This document shows, one piece after another, positions 14,991-22,808 of a DNA stretch of 64,000 nt. The position numbers and the translations under genes were made by a program. The notes under the pieces were generated by a model. That model was given only the letters and a program-made list of their open reading frames with translations. It was not told the DNA's origin and searched no databases. The DNA is from Paenibacillus lutimineralis (lineage in GTDB: Bacteria > Bacillota > Bacilli > Paenibacillales > Paenibacillaceae): the NCBI RefSeq assembly GCF_003991425.1, contig NZ_CP034346.1:6191501-6255500 (forward strand), in the 5' to 3' direction. The stretch's first letter is position 1. Every line of letters begins with the position of its first letter.

Positions 14991-17900
14991 ATGCCGAATT
15001 CTATGGTTATGCGAATAAAAAATACTTCAGTCCTAAAATATATAGCTATTATTACATTGTTTATCAGTATTCTACTTAGCCTCCGGTGGATTTGGTCCGA
15101 GGTGATCTTTCCTCCGGCGGAACGCCTTATCGCCGTCAACGGTGTGATTGATCTGCGCGGCAGAGAGTTTGACAACACCTCCACCTTTGCTCTGAATGGG
15201 CAATGGGAATTCTATCCTGGGCAATTGTTATCTCAGCAGGATCTGCAAGCGAGTAAACATACGGCAAGCTATATCCAGGTTCCAGGGAACTGGGAACAGC
15301 CCATATCAGAAGGATCGAATCTATCCTTTGGTTCAGGAACGTATCGACTTCGAATTCTGTTTGATCCATTGAAGGAGCCCGTCGCATTCTGGCTGCGGGG
15401 CATTCAGGCTTCTTCCGCTGTACAATTAAACAGTGTGTCAGAGGCCACCTTCGGCAAGCCCGCTATAGACGCGCGGCATTACACGCCCATGAGTTCTTCC
15501 TATACCGCTTCCTATTCAGAGACAGGAACGACCGAAATTGAACTTATGATCCAAGTAGCTAACTTTGATGATCCTTATAATGGAGGTATTGTACAATCGA
15601 TTCGCTTCGGCTCCCAGGCCGCAATCGATTATATACGCTGGTACTCGATCGGGTTCCAGTTGGTTACATTTATTACGCTGCTGCTCCATGGACTATATGC
15701 ATTTATATTTTATCTGTTCAACCCTAGAGAGAGAACTCTGGCCCTAGTCTGCTTATTAACGATGGCAGTAGCCACAGCGACAATAGCGGGCTATGACAAT
15801 ATACTCTTAATTTGGCTTCCAATTAACTATACATGGGCACTTAAGGTGAGACTGCTGGCTCAGTTGTGGCAACCCCTGCTTATTCTGCTTGTATTCAGAG
15901 GGCTTACTCCTATTAAACTGAACATTGTCTGGTTAAAAATCTGTACCCGATTGCTTGGTATATATACGGCATTCATACTGGTTGCACCAGCTGTATTCAT
16001 TAACGGATCCGTCGAACTAGGGGTATTTGAAATATTGTATCTCTTTCCCTTCCTCTGGTTCATTTACGTAATAACCACAATGATTCTGAAAGGAAATAAC
16101 AACAACGGTCGCGTATTTCTGCTACTATCGGCGACAGGTATCATATCGAACATCCTATGGACCATATGGAACTCCTATAATGATACGTCTCTAGTCTACT
16201 ATCCCTTGGACATGATTGCGGCGATTATCGGTTTCGCAGCGTACTGGTTCAGAGAGTTCTTCCTCCAATCCGCCGAGAATGCCAAGCTCAACGAGAAGTT
16301 GAGAAAGGAAGACAAGCTTAAGGATCAATTTCTTGCCAACACTTCGCATGAACTAAGAACACCGCTGCATGGGATTATGAATATCGCTCATACCATCCTG
16401 ACTAAGGAACAGCAGAAGCTTGACCCTACGAGTCTAAAAAATATGAACCTGCTTATCACGATCAGCCGCCGTATGTCACATATGCTCGACGATCTGCTGG
16501 ATGTCGCCCGCCTTCATGAGCACCGTATCATTCTGCAGAAGGAGCCGCTGAAAATTCAAGCCATTGTTCCTGGAATTTTTGAAATGCTTCGGTATATGGT
16601 AGATGACAAGCCTGTCCGGCTCGACATGAACATTGCTGAATCGTTGCCAGCCATTATAGCGGATGAGAAAAGGCTCGTACAAATCTTGTATAATTTATTG
16701 CATAACGCGATCAAATACACGGAGGAAGGCAGCATCTCTATATCCGCGGCAGTTAAGGATGGCCTTATCCATATTCATGTATCCGATACAGGGGTCGGCA
16801 TGGATCAAGAGACGCAGAGCCGTATATTCCTTCCTTACGAGCAAGGCGCACACGGAATAAGTGATGGAAGAGGGATTGGACTCGGATTAAGTATATGCCA
16901 ACAGCTCATAGGGCTGCACGGAGGAAGATTGAGTGTTCACTCGAAGGTCGGCAAAGGCTCTGTATTCAGCTTCGACCTGCCATTGGCCAACTCAGCGGAC
17001 ACCCTTGAACCGCACAGTTCTCCATATCACCAGGACATGATCAACCGGATTAAAGGAGATTATGCTGAGCTGGTAATTACAGACGTCTCGGCTGGTGAGT
17101 TGCCAGCAACCGGGATGAGCCCTGCTCTCCTGGAAGGTGAAACCATGCATATCCTTGCTGTTGATGATGATCCACTCAACCTGAATGTGCTTATCGGCAT
17201 TCTCTCTATGGAACCATACTGCATTACGAAAGCTCACTCCGCCCGAGAAGCTCTGGAATTGCTTGGTACCAGGCAATGGGATTTGGTGATCGCTGACGTG
17301 ATGATGCCACATATGTCCGGGTATGAACTGACACGGCGGATAAGAGCCAATTATTCCTTATCCGAACTTCCCGTTCTACTGCTGACCGCGCGCAGCCAGC
17401 CAGCTGATATCTATACAGGCTTCCTCTCGGGCGCCAATGATTATATGACCAAACCTGTGGACGCCATGGAACTGAGATACCGAGTCGAGGCACTGACCAT
17501 CTTGAAAAGGTCAATCAAAGAACGCCTTCGTATGGAAGCCGCCTATCTGCAGGCACAGATTCACCCGCATTTTCTGTTCAATACGCTGAATTCCATCATG
17601 GCGCTAAGCGAGGTAGATTCTGAGAAGATGTTAAGACTGGGAGATGCGTTCGCCTCTTACCTGCGCATCAGCTTCGACTTCCTTAATACAGGAGAGCTCG
17701 TCCCGTTATCCCACGAGCTTAAATTGGTTGAAGCCTACTTATACATTGAAAAGGAACGATTCGGGAACAGGTTGTCTATTGTGTGGGAGGTTGAGCAGAA
17801 CATTCAACTGCTGCTTCCTCCACTGTCCGTACAGCCACTGGTTGAGAATGCTGTCAGACACGGCCTGCTAAGCCGTTTACAAGGCGGTACTGTACGAATT

Positions 17901-18137
17901 CGCATTGTTCAGCAAGAGGTGGGTACACTTATCGAAGTGGACGATAACGGCAAGGGTATGGATCAGGATAAAATCGACCAATTACTTAGTCCAATCATGC
18001 AGGGTAAGAGCGGTATTGGAGTAGCGAATACTCATCGGCGATTGATCCAATTGTACGGCCAGGGATTGTCCATTAGCAGCAAGCCCGGTCAAGGTACGAC
18101 GGTATCCTTTATTATACCGAATCATCGAAATCGCTAG
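14991..18137 (+). CDS. Hybrid double histidine kinase: 7TM sensor-HisKA-REC-LytS kinase
   Basis: A 1048-residue membrane sensor. Order: an N-terminal helix, an outside jelly-roll (about 45-205) of 7TMR-DISM type, seven membrane helices (about 215-425), then HisKA with His453 in NTSHELRTPL and its HATPase (DTGVGM; GIGLGLSICQQL). A receiver domain follows (about 720-840; AVDDDPLN, phospho-acceptor Asp769 in VIADVMMP), then a second, LytS-type kinase with QIHPHFLFNTLNS (His858), QPLVENAVRHG and its own ATPase lid. Two different kinase cores with a receiver between them in one chain is unusual. No response-regulator gene is adjacent, so its output partner is encoded elsewhere. Confidence 0.9.
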   Translation: MPNSMVMRIKNTSVLKYIAIITLFISILLSLRWIWSEVIFPPAERLIAVNGVIDLRGREFDNTSTFALNGQWEFYPGQLLSQQDLQASKHTASYIQVPGNWEQPISEGSNLSFGSGTYRLRILFDPLKEPVAFWLRGIQASSAVQLNSVSEATFGKPAIDARHYTPMSSSYTASYSETGTTEIELMIQVANFDDPYNGGIVQSIRFGSQAAIDYIRWYSIGFQLVTFITLLLHGLYAFIFYLFNPRERTLALVCLLTMAVATATIAGYDNILLIWLPINYTWALKVRLLAQLWQPLLILLVFRGLTPIKLNIVWLKICTRLLGIYTAFILVAPAVFINGSVELGVFEILYLFPFLWFIYVITTMILKGNNNNGRVFLLLSATGIISNILWTIWNSYNDTSLVYYPLDMIAAIIGFAAYWFREFFLQSAENAKLNEKLRKEDKLKDQFLANTSHELRTPLHGIMNIAHTILTKEQQKLDPTSLKNMNLLITISRRMSHMLDDLLDVARLHEHRIILQKEPLKIQAIVPGIFEMLRYMVDDKPVRLDMNIAESLPAIIADEKRLVQILYNLLHNAIKYTEEGSISISAAVKDGLIHIHVSDTGVGMDQETQSRIFLPYEQGAHGISDGRGIGLGLSICQQLIGLHGGRLSVHSKVGKGSVFSFDLPLANSADTLEPHSSPYHQDMINRIKGDYAELVITDVSAGELPATGMSPALLEGETMHILAVDDDPLNLNVLIGILSMEPYCITKAHSAREALELLGTRQWDLVIADVMMPHMSGYELTRRIRANYSLSELPVLLLTARSQPADIYTGFLSGANDYMTKPVDAMELRYRVEALTILKRSIKERLRMEAAYLQAQIHPHFLFNTLNSIMALSEVDSEKMLRLGDAFASYLRISFDFLNTGELVPLSHELKLVEAYLYIEKERFGNRLSIVWEVEQNIQLLLPPLSVQPLVENAVRHGLLSRLQGGTVRIRIVQQEVGTLIEVDDNGKGMDQDKIDQLLSPIMQGKSGIGVANTHRRLIQLYGQGLSISSKPGQGTTVSFIIPNHRNR

Positions 18138-18151
18138 AACAGTCAATAAAA

Positions 18152-18200
18152 GCACAGAGCAAGCATAGCTAATAGCCAGCATGCTTGCTCTGTGCCTTTT
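18152..18200. terminator. Bidirectional terminator between convergent genes
   Basis: GCACAGAGCAAGCAT (18152-18166) pairs perfectly with ATGCTTGCTCTGTGC (18181-18195) over 15 bp, flanked by AAAA on the left and CCTTTT on the right. It can end both the kinase gene and the minus-strand anti-sigma operon. Confidence 0.85.
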
Positions 18201-18254
18201 CGTTTCCCCTAAAACGCTTGTGGTCTTCTCAATATGATAGGTTATGAGTCAGAG

Positions 18255-19196
18255 TTAATCCGATGATTTCTGTAAGTAAGCTTTGGCAATCGTAAGCAAA
18301 TCATCCTTGGCGACTCCCTTTGTAGCTTCAATATAATAATTAATGTGAAAGTCGCTATTAGGAATATTGTAAATAAAACGTATGCCCTGGCTGCCATCTT
18401 CGTATACTGAATACAACATTTCACTACCGTCTACCATAATTGTATCTGCGGGCGACTCCTCGGAAAGATGTACAGTCACCTTTTCGTTCGTTCTTATGGG
18501 CTGAACAAGAATGGTTTGCCCTTCACCCTTATAAGTAGCCATCATGCTCCAAGACTCTTTGGACACATCCAGCAGTTTCATCGCATATTCTTGTTGGGAA
18601 TCCCGGGCTTCTTTCGCTAATTGATCTGTCAGCCCAGCTCTTTCTTGATCGGTAAGCTCATTAGGGTTATATCTCAAAGAACTGCCGACAAAACCATACT
18701 TATCTTGGAGTTTATCGAAAATATGTGCACCAGCCCCCTTCAGCTCATTGCGAAGTGAAGCAGCATTTGAAAATCCAAATCCTGATCCTCTAACGATATG
18801 AAGCTCTCCTTCAGAGTTATCTCCTGCCATATAAAATGCCGCTGCTTGGTCTGGCTGCAACAAATCTTGTCCTAAACCGTATGCCTTCAAGCTGCGCATC
18901 TGCTTTTCCTTCGTATTGCCCGGAATGACTGAATCCTCAAACTTCTTCTGTTCATAGACAATATCACCTTTGCTGTTACTCAATGTGTTCAGATGCGTAG
19001 CCGCAAAGGCTGATGAAGCTATCAACAGCGTCCCTATAGCAACAAGAGTACTCACCTTATATTTAGCAATAAATTTAACGCGTTTGTTCATTTGATCTTC
19101 CTCCAATTTATTCATTACAGATCTCGTTACATCTGCATCGGGTATTTTGACACTATAAAATATGGTTTTGAGGTCTTGATGATTGTCGTGCTCCAT
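18255..19196 (-). CDS. Membrane-anchored anti-sigma-like protein
   Basis: A 313-residue product when started at the ATG at 19196, which has AGGAGGG 7 bp upstream; longer frames run into the sigma gene. A cytoplasmic part of about 40 residues (DLKTIFYSVKIPDADVTRSV) precedes one membrane helix (about 46-64) and an external domain of about 245 residues that I do not recognise. The N-terminal tip is where ECF anti-sigma factors hold their sigma, and the gene overlaps the 3' end of an ECF sigma gene by 44 bp, so sigma inhibition is the best explanation. The external domain probably senses the signal. No zinc-binding HxxxCxxC motif is visible. Confidence 0.7.
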   Translation of the reverse strand: MEHDNHQDLKTIFYSVKIPDADVTRSVMNKLEEDQMNKRVKFIAKYKVSTLVAIGTLLIASSAFAATHLNTLSNSKGDIVYEQKKFEDSVIPGNTKEKQMRSLKAYGLGQDLLQPDQAAAFYMAGDNSEGELHIVRGSGFGFSNAASLRNELKGAGAHIFDKLQDKYGFVGSSLRYNPNELTDQERAGLTDQLAKEARDSQQEYAMKLLDVSKESWSMMATYKGEGQTILVQPIRTNEKVTVHLSEESPADTIMVDGSEMLYSVYEDGSQGIRFIYNIPNSDFHINYYIEATKGVAKDDLLTIAKAYLQKSSD

Positions 19197-19743
19197 CCGA
19201 TATCCCTCCTGTAGTATGAGCATGATACTTTCTGAATTTGGCGGCCGTTCGTTCAAATTTCTTACGGAGACTGCTGCTGTTCTGCTGCAGAATTTCACCA
19301 ATCTCCTTATAGCTCTTATCCTCTACACAACGCAGGATCAGCAGGCTTCGTTCCTCAGGCGTCAGTTTGGACATCGTCCGCAGAACATGCTCGTTGTAGT
19401 AGTTATCCTCGATGGCTTGATCTACATGTTGGTTATGTTCATCGCTTCGATAGAGGAATGGGAGATATTTAGCAAGCCTTCGCTTGCGAATAATATCAAT
19501 GCAGGTGTTATGGGCTATTGTGTACAACCAGGCTTCAAAAGGCTTCTCCAGCTTATATTTGCTTAAGTGCCGGAACGCCTTAATAAATACCTCCTGTGTG
19601 CCATCCTCCACATCTGTTCGACCTAACATATGGTAACAGTACAAAAAGATCTGTTTCTGGTATCTACGCATGATCTTTTCAAACTGAGAAGCATCCCCTT
19701 TGAGGATATCCGGGATAATCTGATGTAAGTCAATCTCATCCAT
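19153..19743 (-). CDS. ECF-type RNA polymerase sigma factor
   Basis: A 196-residue sigma-70 factor of the extracytoplasmic-function group. Region 2 covers about 20-90 (RRYQKQIFLYCYHML, DGTQEVFIKAF, PFEAWLYTIAHNTCID). Region 4 covers about 125-180 (LTPEERSLLILRCVEDKSYK then EIGEILQQNSSSLRKKF). I chose the ATG at 19743 because AAAGGAG lies just before it; an upstream ATG at 19797 lacks such a site. It is co-transcribed and overlaps with the anti-sigma gene. Its targets are unknown, though ECF factors usually control their own operon. Confidence 0.9.
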   Translation of the reverse strand: MDEIDLHQIIPDILKGDASQFEKIMRRYQKQIFLYCYHMLGRTDVEDGTQEVFIKAFRHLSKYKLEKPFEAWLYTIAHNTCIDIIRKRRLAKYLPFLYRSDEHNQHVDQAIEDNYYNEHVLRTMSKLTPEERSLLILRCVEDKSYKEIGEILQQNSSSLRKKFERTAAKFRKYHAHTTGGISDGARQSSRPQNHIL

Positions 19744-19810
19744 TTCCCCACTCCTTTCCTGGATATATTGATCCTTAATACCATAGTCATTTTTCAAATC
19801 AATAGATCTT

Positions 19811-19836
19811 CTGATGCGCTAGGTGGAAAAGTTACA
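19811..19836 (-). promoter_or_regulatory. Possible ECF-type promoter before the sigma gene
   Basis: On the minus strand TGTAACTTTT (-35-like; 19827-19836) is followed by CGCATC (19813-19818). This resembles ECF promoters of the AAC/CGTC kind, but the spacing is shorter than usual. It sits about 70 bp before the sigma start. Weak, read by eye. Confidence 0.25.
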
Positions 19837-20038
19837 TTATTTGTTCTGCGTAACATCAGAAGGATCAGGTTCTTTTAGGCGCCTGTTTGAACCCTTTCTA
19901 TTCTGTACTACGCACGAGCCCAGCCCTAATGTGACAAGCCCGGGGAAAAAGATAAAATTCCATTACACATCCAAGCTTGAATGAATATGGCTACTGTAAC
20001 AAAGGTTTAGGTACTGCAATGATAATAGACAAAAAAAT

Positions 20039-20144
20039 ACCGGATGGAGGATCTAAATACAACAGTACATTTGGCATAAGTAGATACAGTTGCAATGGCT
20101 GTACTACTTGTACTGCTGCAATTAGATTCGTTTCTCCATCCGGT
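20039..20144. repeat. 106-nt long imperfect hairpin with T-run
   Basis: ACCGGATGGAG (20039-20049) pairs exactly with CTCCATCCGGT (20134-20144). Inside, ATCTAAAT and CAGTACA (20051-20069) pair with TGTACTG and AATTAGAT (20109-20127). Innermost, AAGTAG-TACAG (20078-20089) pairs with CTGTACTACTT (20099-20109) with one bulged A. On the minus strand the base is followed by seven T (20031-20037), and the structure begins about 14 bp after the stop of the 20159-21103 gene. It could be an oversized terminator, a MITE-like remnant or a structured RNA. Confidence 0.7.
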
Positions 20145-20158
20145 CTTCTTAATTTTAG

Positions 20159-21103
20159 TTATCCTTCCGCTTTCATTAATCCTTGAATAAAGGCTTCAAA
20201 GTTATCGGCCAGCTTGATGGTCTTGTTATTACTCTCACGGTCCACATAGATAACCTCTGGCTCGCCGTCATTTCCAGACGGACGGTAATCCAGCATCACC
20301 GCATCGCCTGCGGAAGAACAGTCGCAAATGACTACGCCTATTTCGGGATAGTTATAGTTCTCAATCATATATCGGCTGCCCCGTTTTCCGCATAGCGACT
20401 TGGGCTTGTCCCGTCCGATTCCGAAAATGCCCGAAATAACGATGTAGTCTTTACCATGAGAGGTTGGCTGCCCTACCGGGTATCGCGTAGCGTGAGGAAT
20501 CCCTCCATTATGTATCTTCATCATGTTGATATAGGAAGCGGGCAGCTTGAAGACCAGTTGTTCTTCCACAGAGCTAATCTGCTCATCCGTAACCGGCTTG
20601 GAGATATACTCCTTCGCCTGTTCGCTATCCTCCCAGAAGTCGTTCATATTGGTATTCTGTGAGGAAGATGAACTCTTATCCAGACTTGCCTCCGTATGGC
20701 TCTCCGATTCAGCCTCCAACTCTTCACGGGACTCCGGCACAGATCCTCCAGCAGTCTTATTCGCAATCCACTCCAGGAATTCCAAGGTATCCTGATCCCC
20801 TGGTTCTAATCTGTCAGCCATCTCAAACTCCCTACGAGCATTCTCATACTGTTCGAGATAATAATAGGCTAGTCCTATGCGGTAATGCCACAAAGGGTCA
20901 TCCTGGCCTTCTTCGGCGATGGTCAGAAACTGTTCGACGGCCTCTTCATACCGCTCCAGATTATTCATTGCACGGCCTAAATGACTGGTCAGCTCATAAT
21001 CTCGATCTTTTGTAGGGATTTCCATTATGGTATTTACGATTTCTTCGAATTCATCTGCTTCATGCAGCTCGTCCAGCTTAGCTATAAGATCGTCTCTCAT
21101 CAT
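20159..21103 (-). CDS. TPR-SMI1/KNR4 domain protein
   Basis: A 314-residue cytoplasmic protein. Residues about 1-120 form TPR-like helical repeats (HLGRAMNNLERYEEAVEQF and YRIGLAYYYLEQYENARREF). After an acidic, Ser-rich linker, residues about 150-310 match the SMI1/KNR4 superfamily: PVTDEQISSVEEQLVFKLPA, SYINMMKIHNGG and a late DAVMLDYRPSG segment. SMI1/KNR4 proteins often serve as immunity proteins against polymorphic toxins or as regulatory adaptors. No toxin gene is seen nearby, so the role is open. GGGAGG precedes tandem ATG codons (21103 and 21100). Confidence 0.85.
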   Translation of the reverse strand: MMRDDLIAKLDELHEADEFEEIVNTIMEIPTKDRDYELTSHLGRAMNNLERYEEAVEQFLTIAEEGQDDPLWHYRIGLAYYYLEQYENARREFEMADRLEPGDQDTLEFLEWIANKTAGGSVPESREELEAESESHTEASLDKSSSSSQNTNMNDFWEDSEQAKEYISKPVTDEQISSVEEQLVFKLPASYINMMKIHNGGIPHATRYPVGQPTSHGKDYIVISGIFGIGRDKPKSLCGKRGSRYMIENYNYPEIGVVICDCSSAGDAVMLDYRPSGNDGEPEVIYVDRESNNKTIKLADNFEAFIQGLMKAEG

Positions 21104-21440
21104 TTATACCTCCCAGGGCAATAACTCTAATTATAGAAAGTATACCATTCCAGGCAGGACAAAACGAAATCCTCACTGACGTTATGTAGTCAAATCACCA
21201 TGAAAAAGGGATAAATTTGTGACAAGCGAATGGAGGCAAGCCTTTCGGAACTCTAACGAAACTCCATATCGTTATTTTCACGAAACCAGCACCAACTCAA
21301 ATCTAACGAAACACCATATCGCTATTTGGTTAAAAATCTGCCATTTAGCCCCTTATCTGCTCCAATAGCGATACCCAGTTTCGTTAGGTTTATAAATTGC
21401 TCCTTTTGACGCAAATAACGATACCTAGTTTCTTTACAAT
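21104..21440. other. Intergenic region dominated by palindromic repeats
   Basis: A 337-bp stretch between two minus-strand genes. The left 80 bp hold the promoter of the TPR-SMI1 gene. The rest is occupied by the four-copy repeat at 21253-21437, which ends 3 bp before the stop codon of the oxidoreductase gene. No coding potential was seen. Confidence 0.6.
21253..21437. repeat. Four-unit inverted repeat, 50-nt phased
   Basis: A 25-nt unit beginning CTAACGAAAC and ending ATATCGYTATTT occurs four times: plus orientation at 21253-21277 and 21303-21327, inverted at 21364-21387 and 21413-21437. Units within each pair are 50 nt apart. The outer pair both carry the TTATTT version, the inner pair both carry the CTATT version, so matched arms keep base pairing (T-A against C-G). 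This supports a nested hairpin, 1 with 4 and 2 with 3. The copies differ at a central 3-4 nt internal loop. Confidence 0.8.
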
Positions 21441-22808
21441 TTAGGGCAGCAGGGGCTCAAGGGACTCACAGCAACCTAATTCTGCTCCCGACTCGAGCAG
21501 CTTCCGCTGCAGCTCCTGCACGGATATATCCCGCACCCCGACAACGCTCTGACTCGCCAGCGCCGCTGCCGTTCCGGCCGCCTGGCCAAGAGCCATACAA
21601 CTCGGCGTCAGACGGGTCGTCGCCTGTGCCTCATGCGTAGTCGAGATACAGCGGCCGGCAAGAAGCAGATTCTCAACCCGTACAGGGATAAGAGAGCGAT
21701 AAGGAATGTCATAGGCACCGCCGCCTTTAATGAAATTGGCCGTTACTCCGCTCCCCTCCGGATTATGGATATCGATCGGGTAACCACTGCGGGCAATGAC
21801 ATCCTCGAAGGCTCGGGCACTCAGCACATCGACTCCGTTCAGTACATATTCACCGACCACCCGGCGGGTCTCCCGAACACCGATTTGCGCCCCGGTCTGA
21901 GCCACATAAGCTGCCGAGAAGCCGGGAATATGCGAGCGGAAGAATTGCTCCAGGAGCTGAACCTGCTCCCGCCCCTCGATTTCTGCGGCGGTCAGTTCCT
22001 CCGGCTGTGTCGGATCAAGGCCAGATACGCGAGACACATTAATGAGCACCTCGTCGGGCTCGGGGCCTGTGAAGAACAGGACGCCGTCTCGCTGAATTGG
22101 TAGCCCAGCCTGACGCCATTTGCTATAGAAGCCCATCACGCCTGTCAATGGCAGCTGATCCAACTCTGAAATTAGTGATTTCTCGTAGAACTCCTCTGGA
22201 TGCCTTTTCATATAATCAATCACTTCATCCAGCCTGACCCCCTTCATTCGGAACTTCATCGTCATCGGCTGAACCTTGCCGGCTTCATTCCCCTGCTCAA
22301 AGCTCGCTCCGGCTAAATAAGCAATATCCGCATCACCACTCGCATCGACAAAGACCCGCGCCTTGATCAGCATCCGCCCACCCTTGTTCCATACAGCGAT
22401 TCCTTCCAGATGTCGGTCAGACATCTGCACCTCAGCTGCGAACGAATGCAGCAGAAGCTTCACCCCCGCTTCCTGCAGCATATGGAAAGCCAACCATTTA
22501 AATGTCTCGGGGCAAAATGGAGTCAGTGTATGCACGAAGCCGATCGTATCCCGCAAATGGCCGGGAGATGCTCCAAGGGCGACGAGGCGGTCAACAATCT
22601 CTTGCGCGATCCCCTTAACAGCCTGTTCACCGGAAGCTGTATGAAAAGTCATCCAGGGATAGACCAGAGATGCCGTGGACATTCCCCCTAAAAAACCATA
22701 CCGCTCCACCAATATCACGCTCGCTCCGCTGCGAGCTGCCGCCATTGCCGCTGCAACCCCTGCCGGTCCTCCGCCCAATACTGCTACATCGTACGCCACT
22801 TTATTCAA
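21441..22808 (-). CDS. FAD-dependent oxidoreductase
   Basis: A 455-residue flavoprotein of the FAD_oxidored group. The N-terminal Rossmann motif reads VLGGGPAGVAAAMAAARSGA (10-29), followed by VILVERYGFLGGMST. A second FAD motif, KARVFVDASGDADIAYLAGA, lies near 150-170, and the C-terminal LLLAGRCISTTHEAQATTR closes the fold. Start is a TTG at 22808 behind AGGGGAG, overlapping the upstream regulator by 8 bp. Such genes often sit at the end of Paenibacillus carbohydrate operons and may oxidise a sugar or sugar acid; the substrate is unknown. The C-terminal CCESLEPLLP is unremarkable. Confidence 0.85.
   Translation of the reverse strand: MNKVAYDVAVLGGGPAGVAAAMAAARSGASVILVERYGFLGGMSTASLVYPWMTFHTASGEQAVKGIAQEIVDRLVALGASPGHLRDTIGFVHTLTPFCPETFKWLAFHMLQEAGVKLLLHSFAAEVQMSDRHLEGIAVWNKGGRMLIKARVFVDASGDADIAYLAGASFEQGNEAGKVQPMTMKFRMKGVRLDEVIDYMKRHPEEFYEKSLISELDQLPLTGVMGFYSKWRQAGLPIQRDGVLFFTGPEPDEVLINVSRVSGLDPTQPEELTAAEIEGREQVQLLEQFFRSHIPGFSAAYVAQTGAQIGVRETRRVVGEYVLNGVDVLSARAFEDVIARSGYPIDIHNPEGSGVTANFIKGGGAYDIPYRSLIPVRVENLLLAGRCISTTHEAQATTRLTPSCMALGQAAGTAAALASQSVVGVRDISVQELQRKLLESGAELGCCESLEPLLP

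Larger units (their letters stand above)
19744..20158. other. Intergenic region between the sigma operon and the SMI1 gene
   Basis: About 415 bp without a supported gene. It holds the promoter region of the sigma operon (right of 19744) and the large hairpin at 20039-20144. The stretch 19850-20030 shows nothing I can name. Small plus-strand frames here overlap the hairpin and lack a ribosome site. Confidence 0.5.

Noticed and set aside
19977..20186. Plus-strand 69-codon frame with CNGCTTCTAA, resembling a Cys/Thr-rich peptide precursor
   Set aside because: It is produced by the arms of the long hairpin and runs into the 3' end of the SMI1 gene; no ribosome site and no modification enzyme genes nearby.
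20659..21015. 118-codon plus-strand frame opposite the SMI1 gene
   Set aside because: Shadow of the minus-strand coding sequence; no ribosome site and low-complexity Pro/Ser content.
21253..21437. CRISPR array
   Set aside because: Only four units, two of them inverted, with similar rather than unique spacers and no cas genes.
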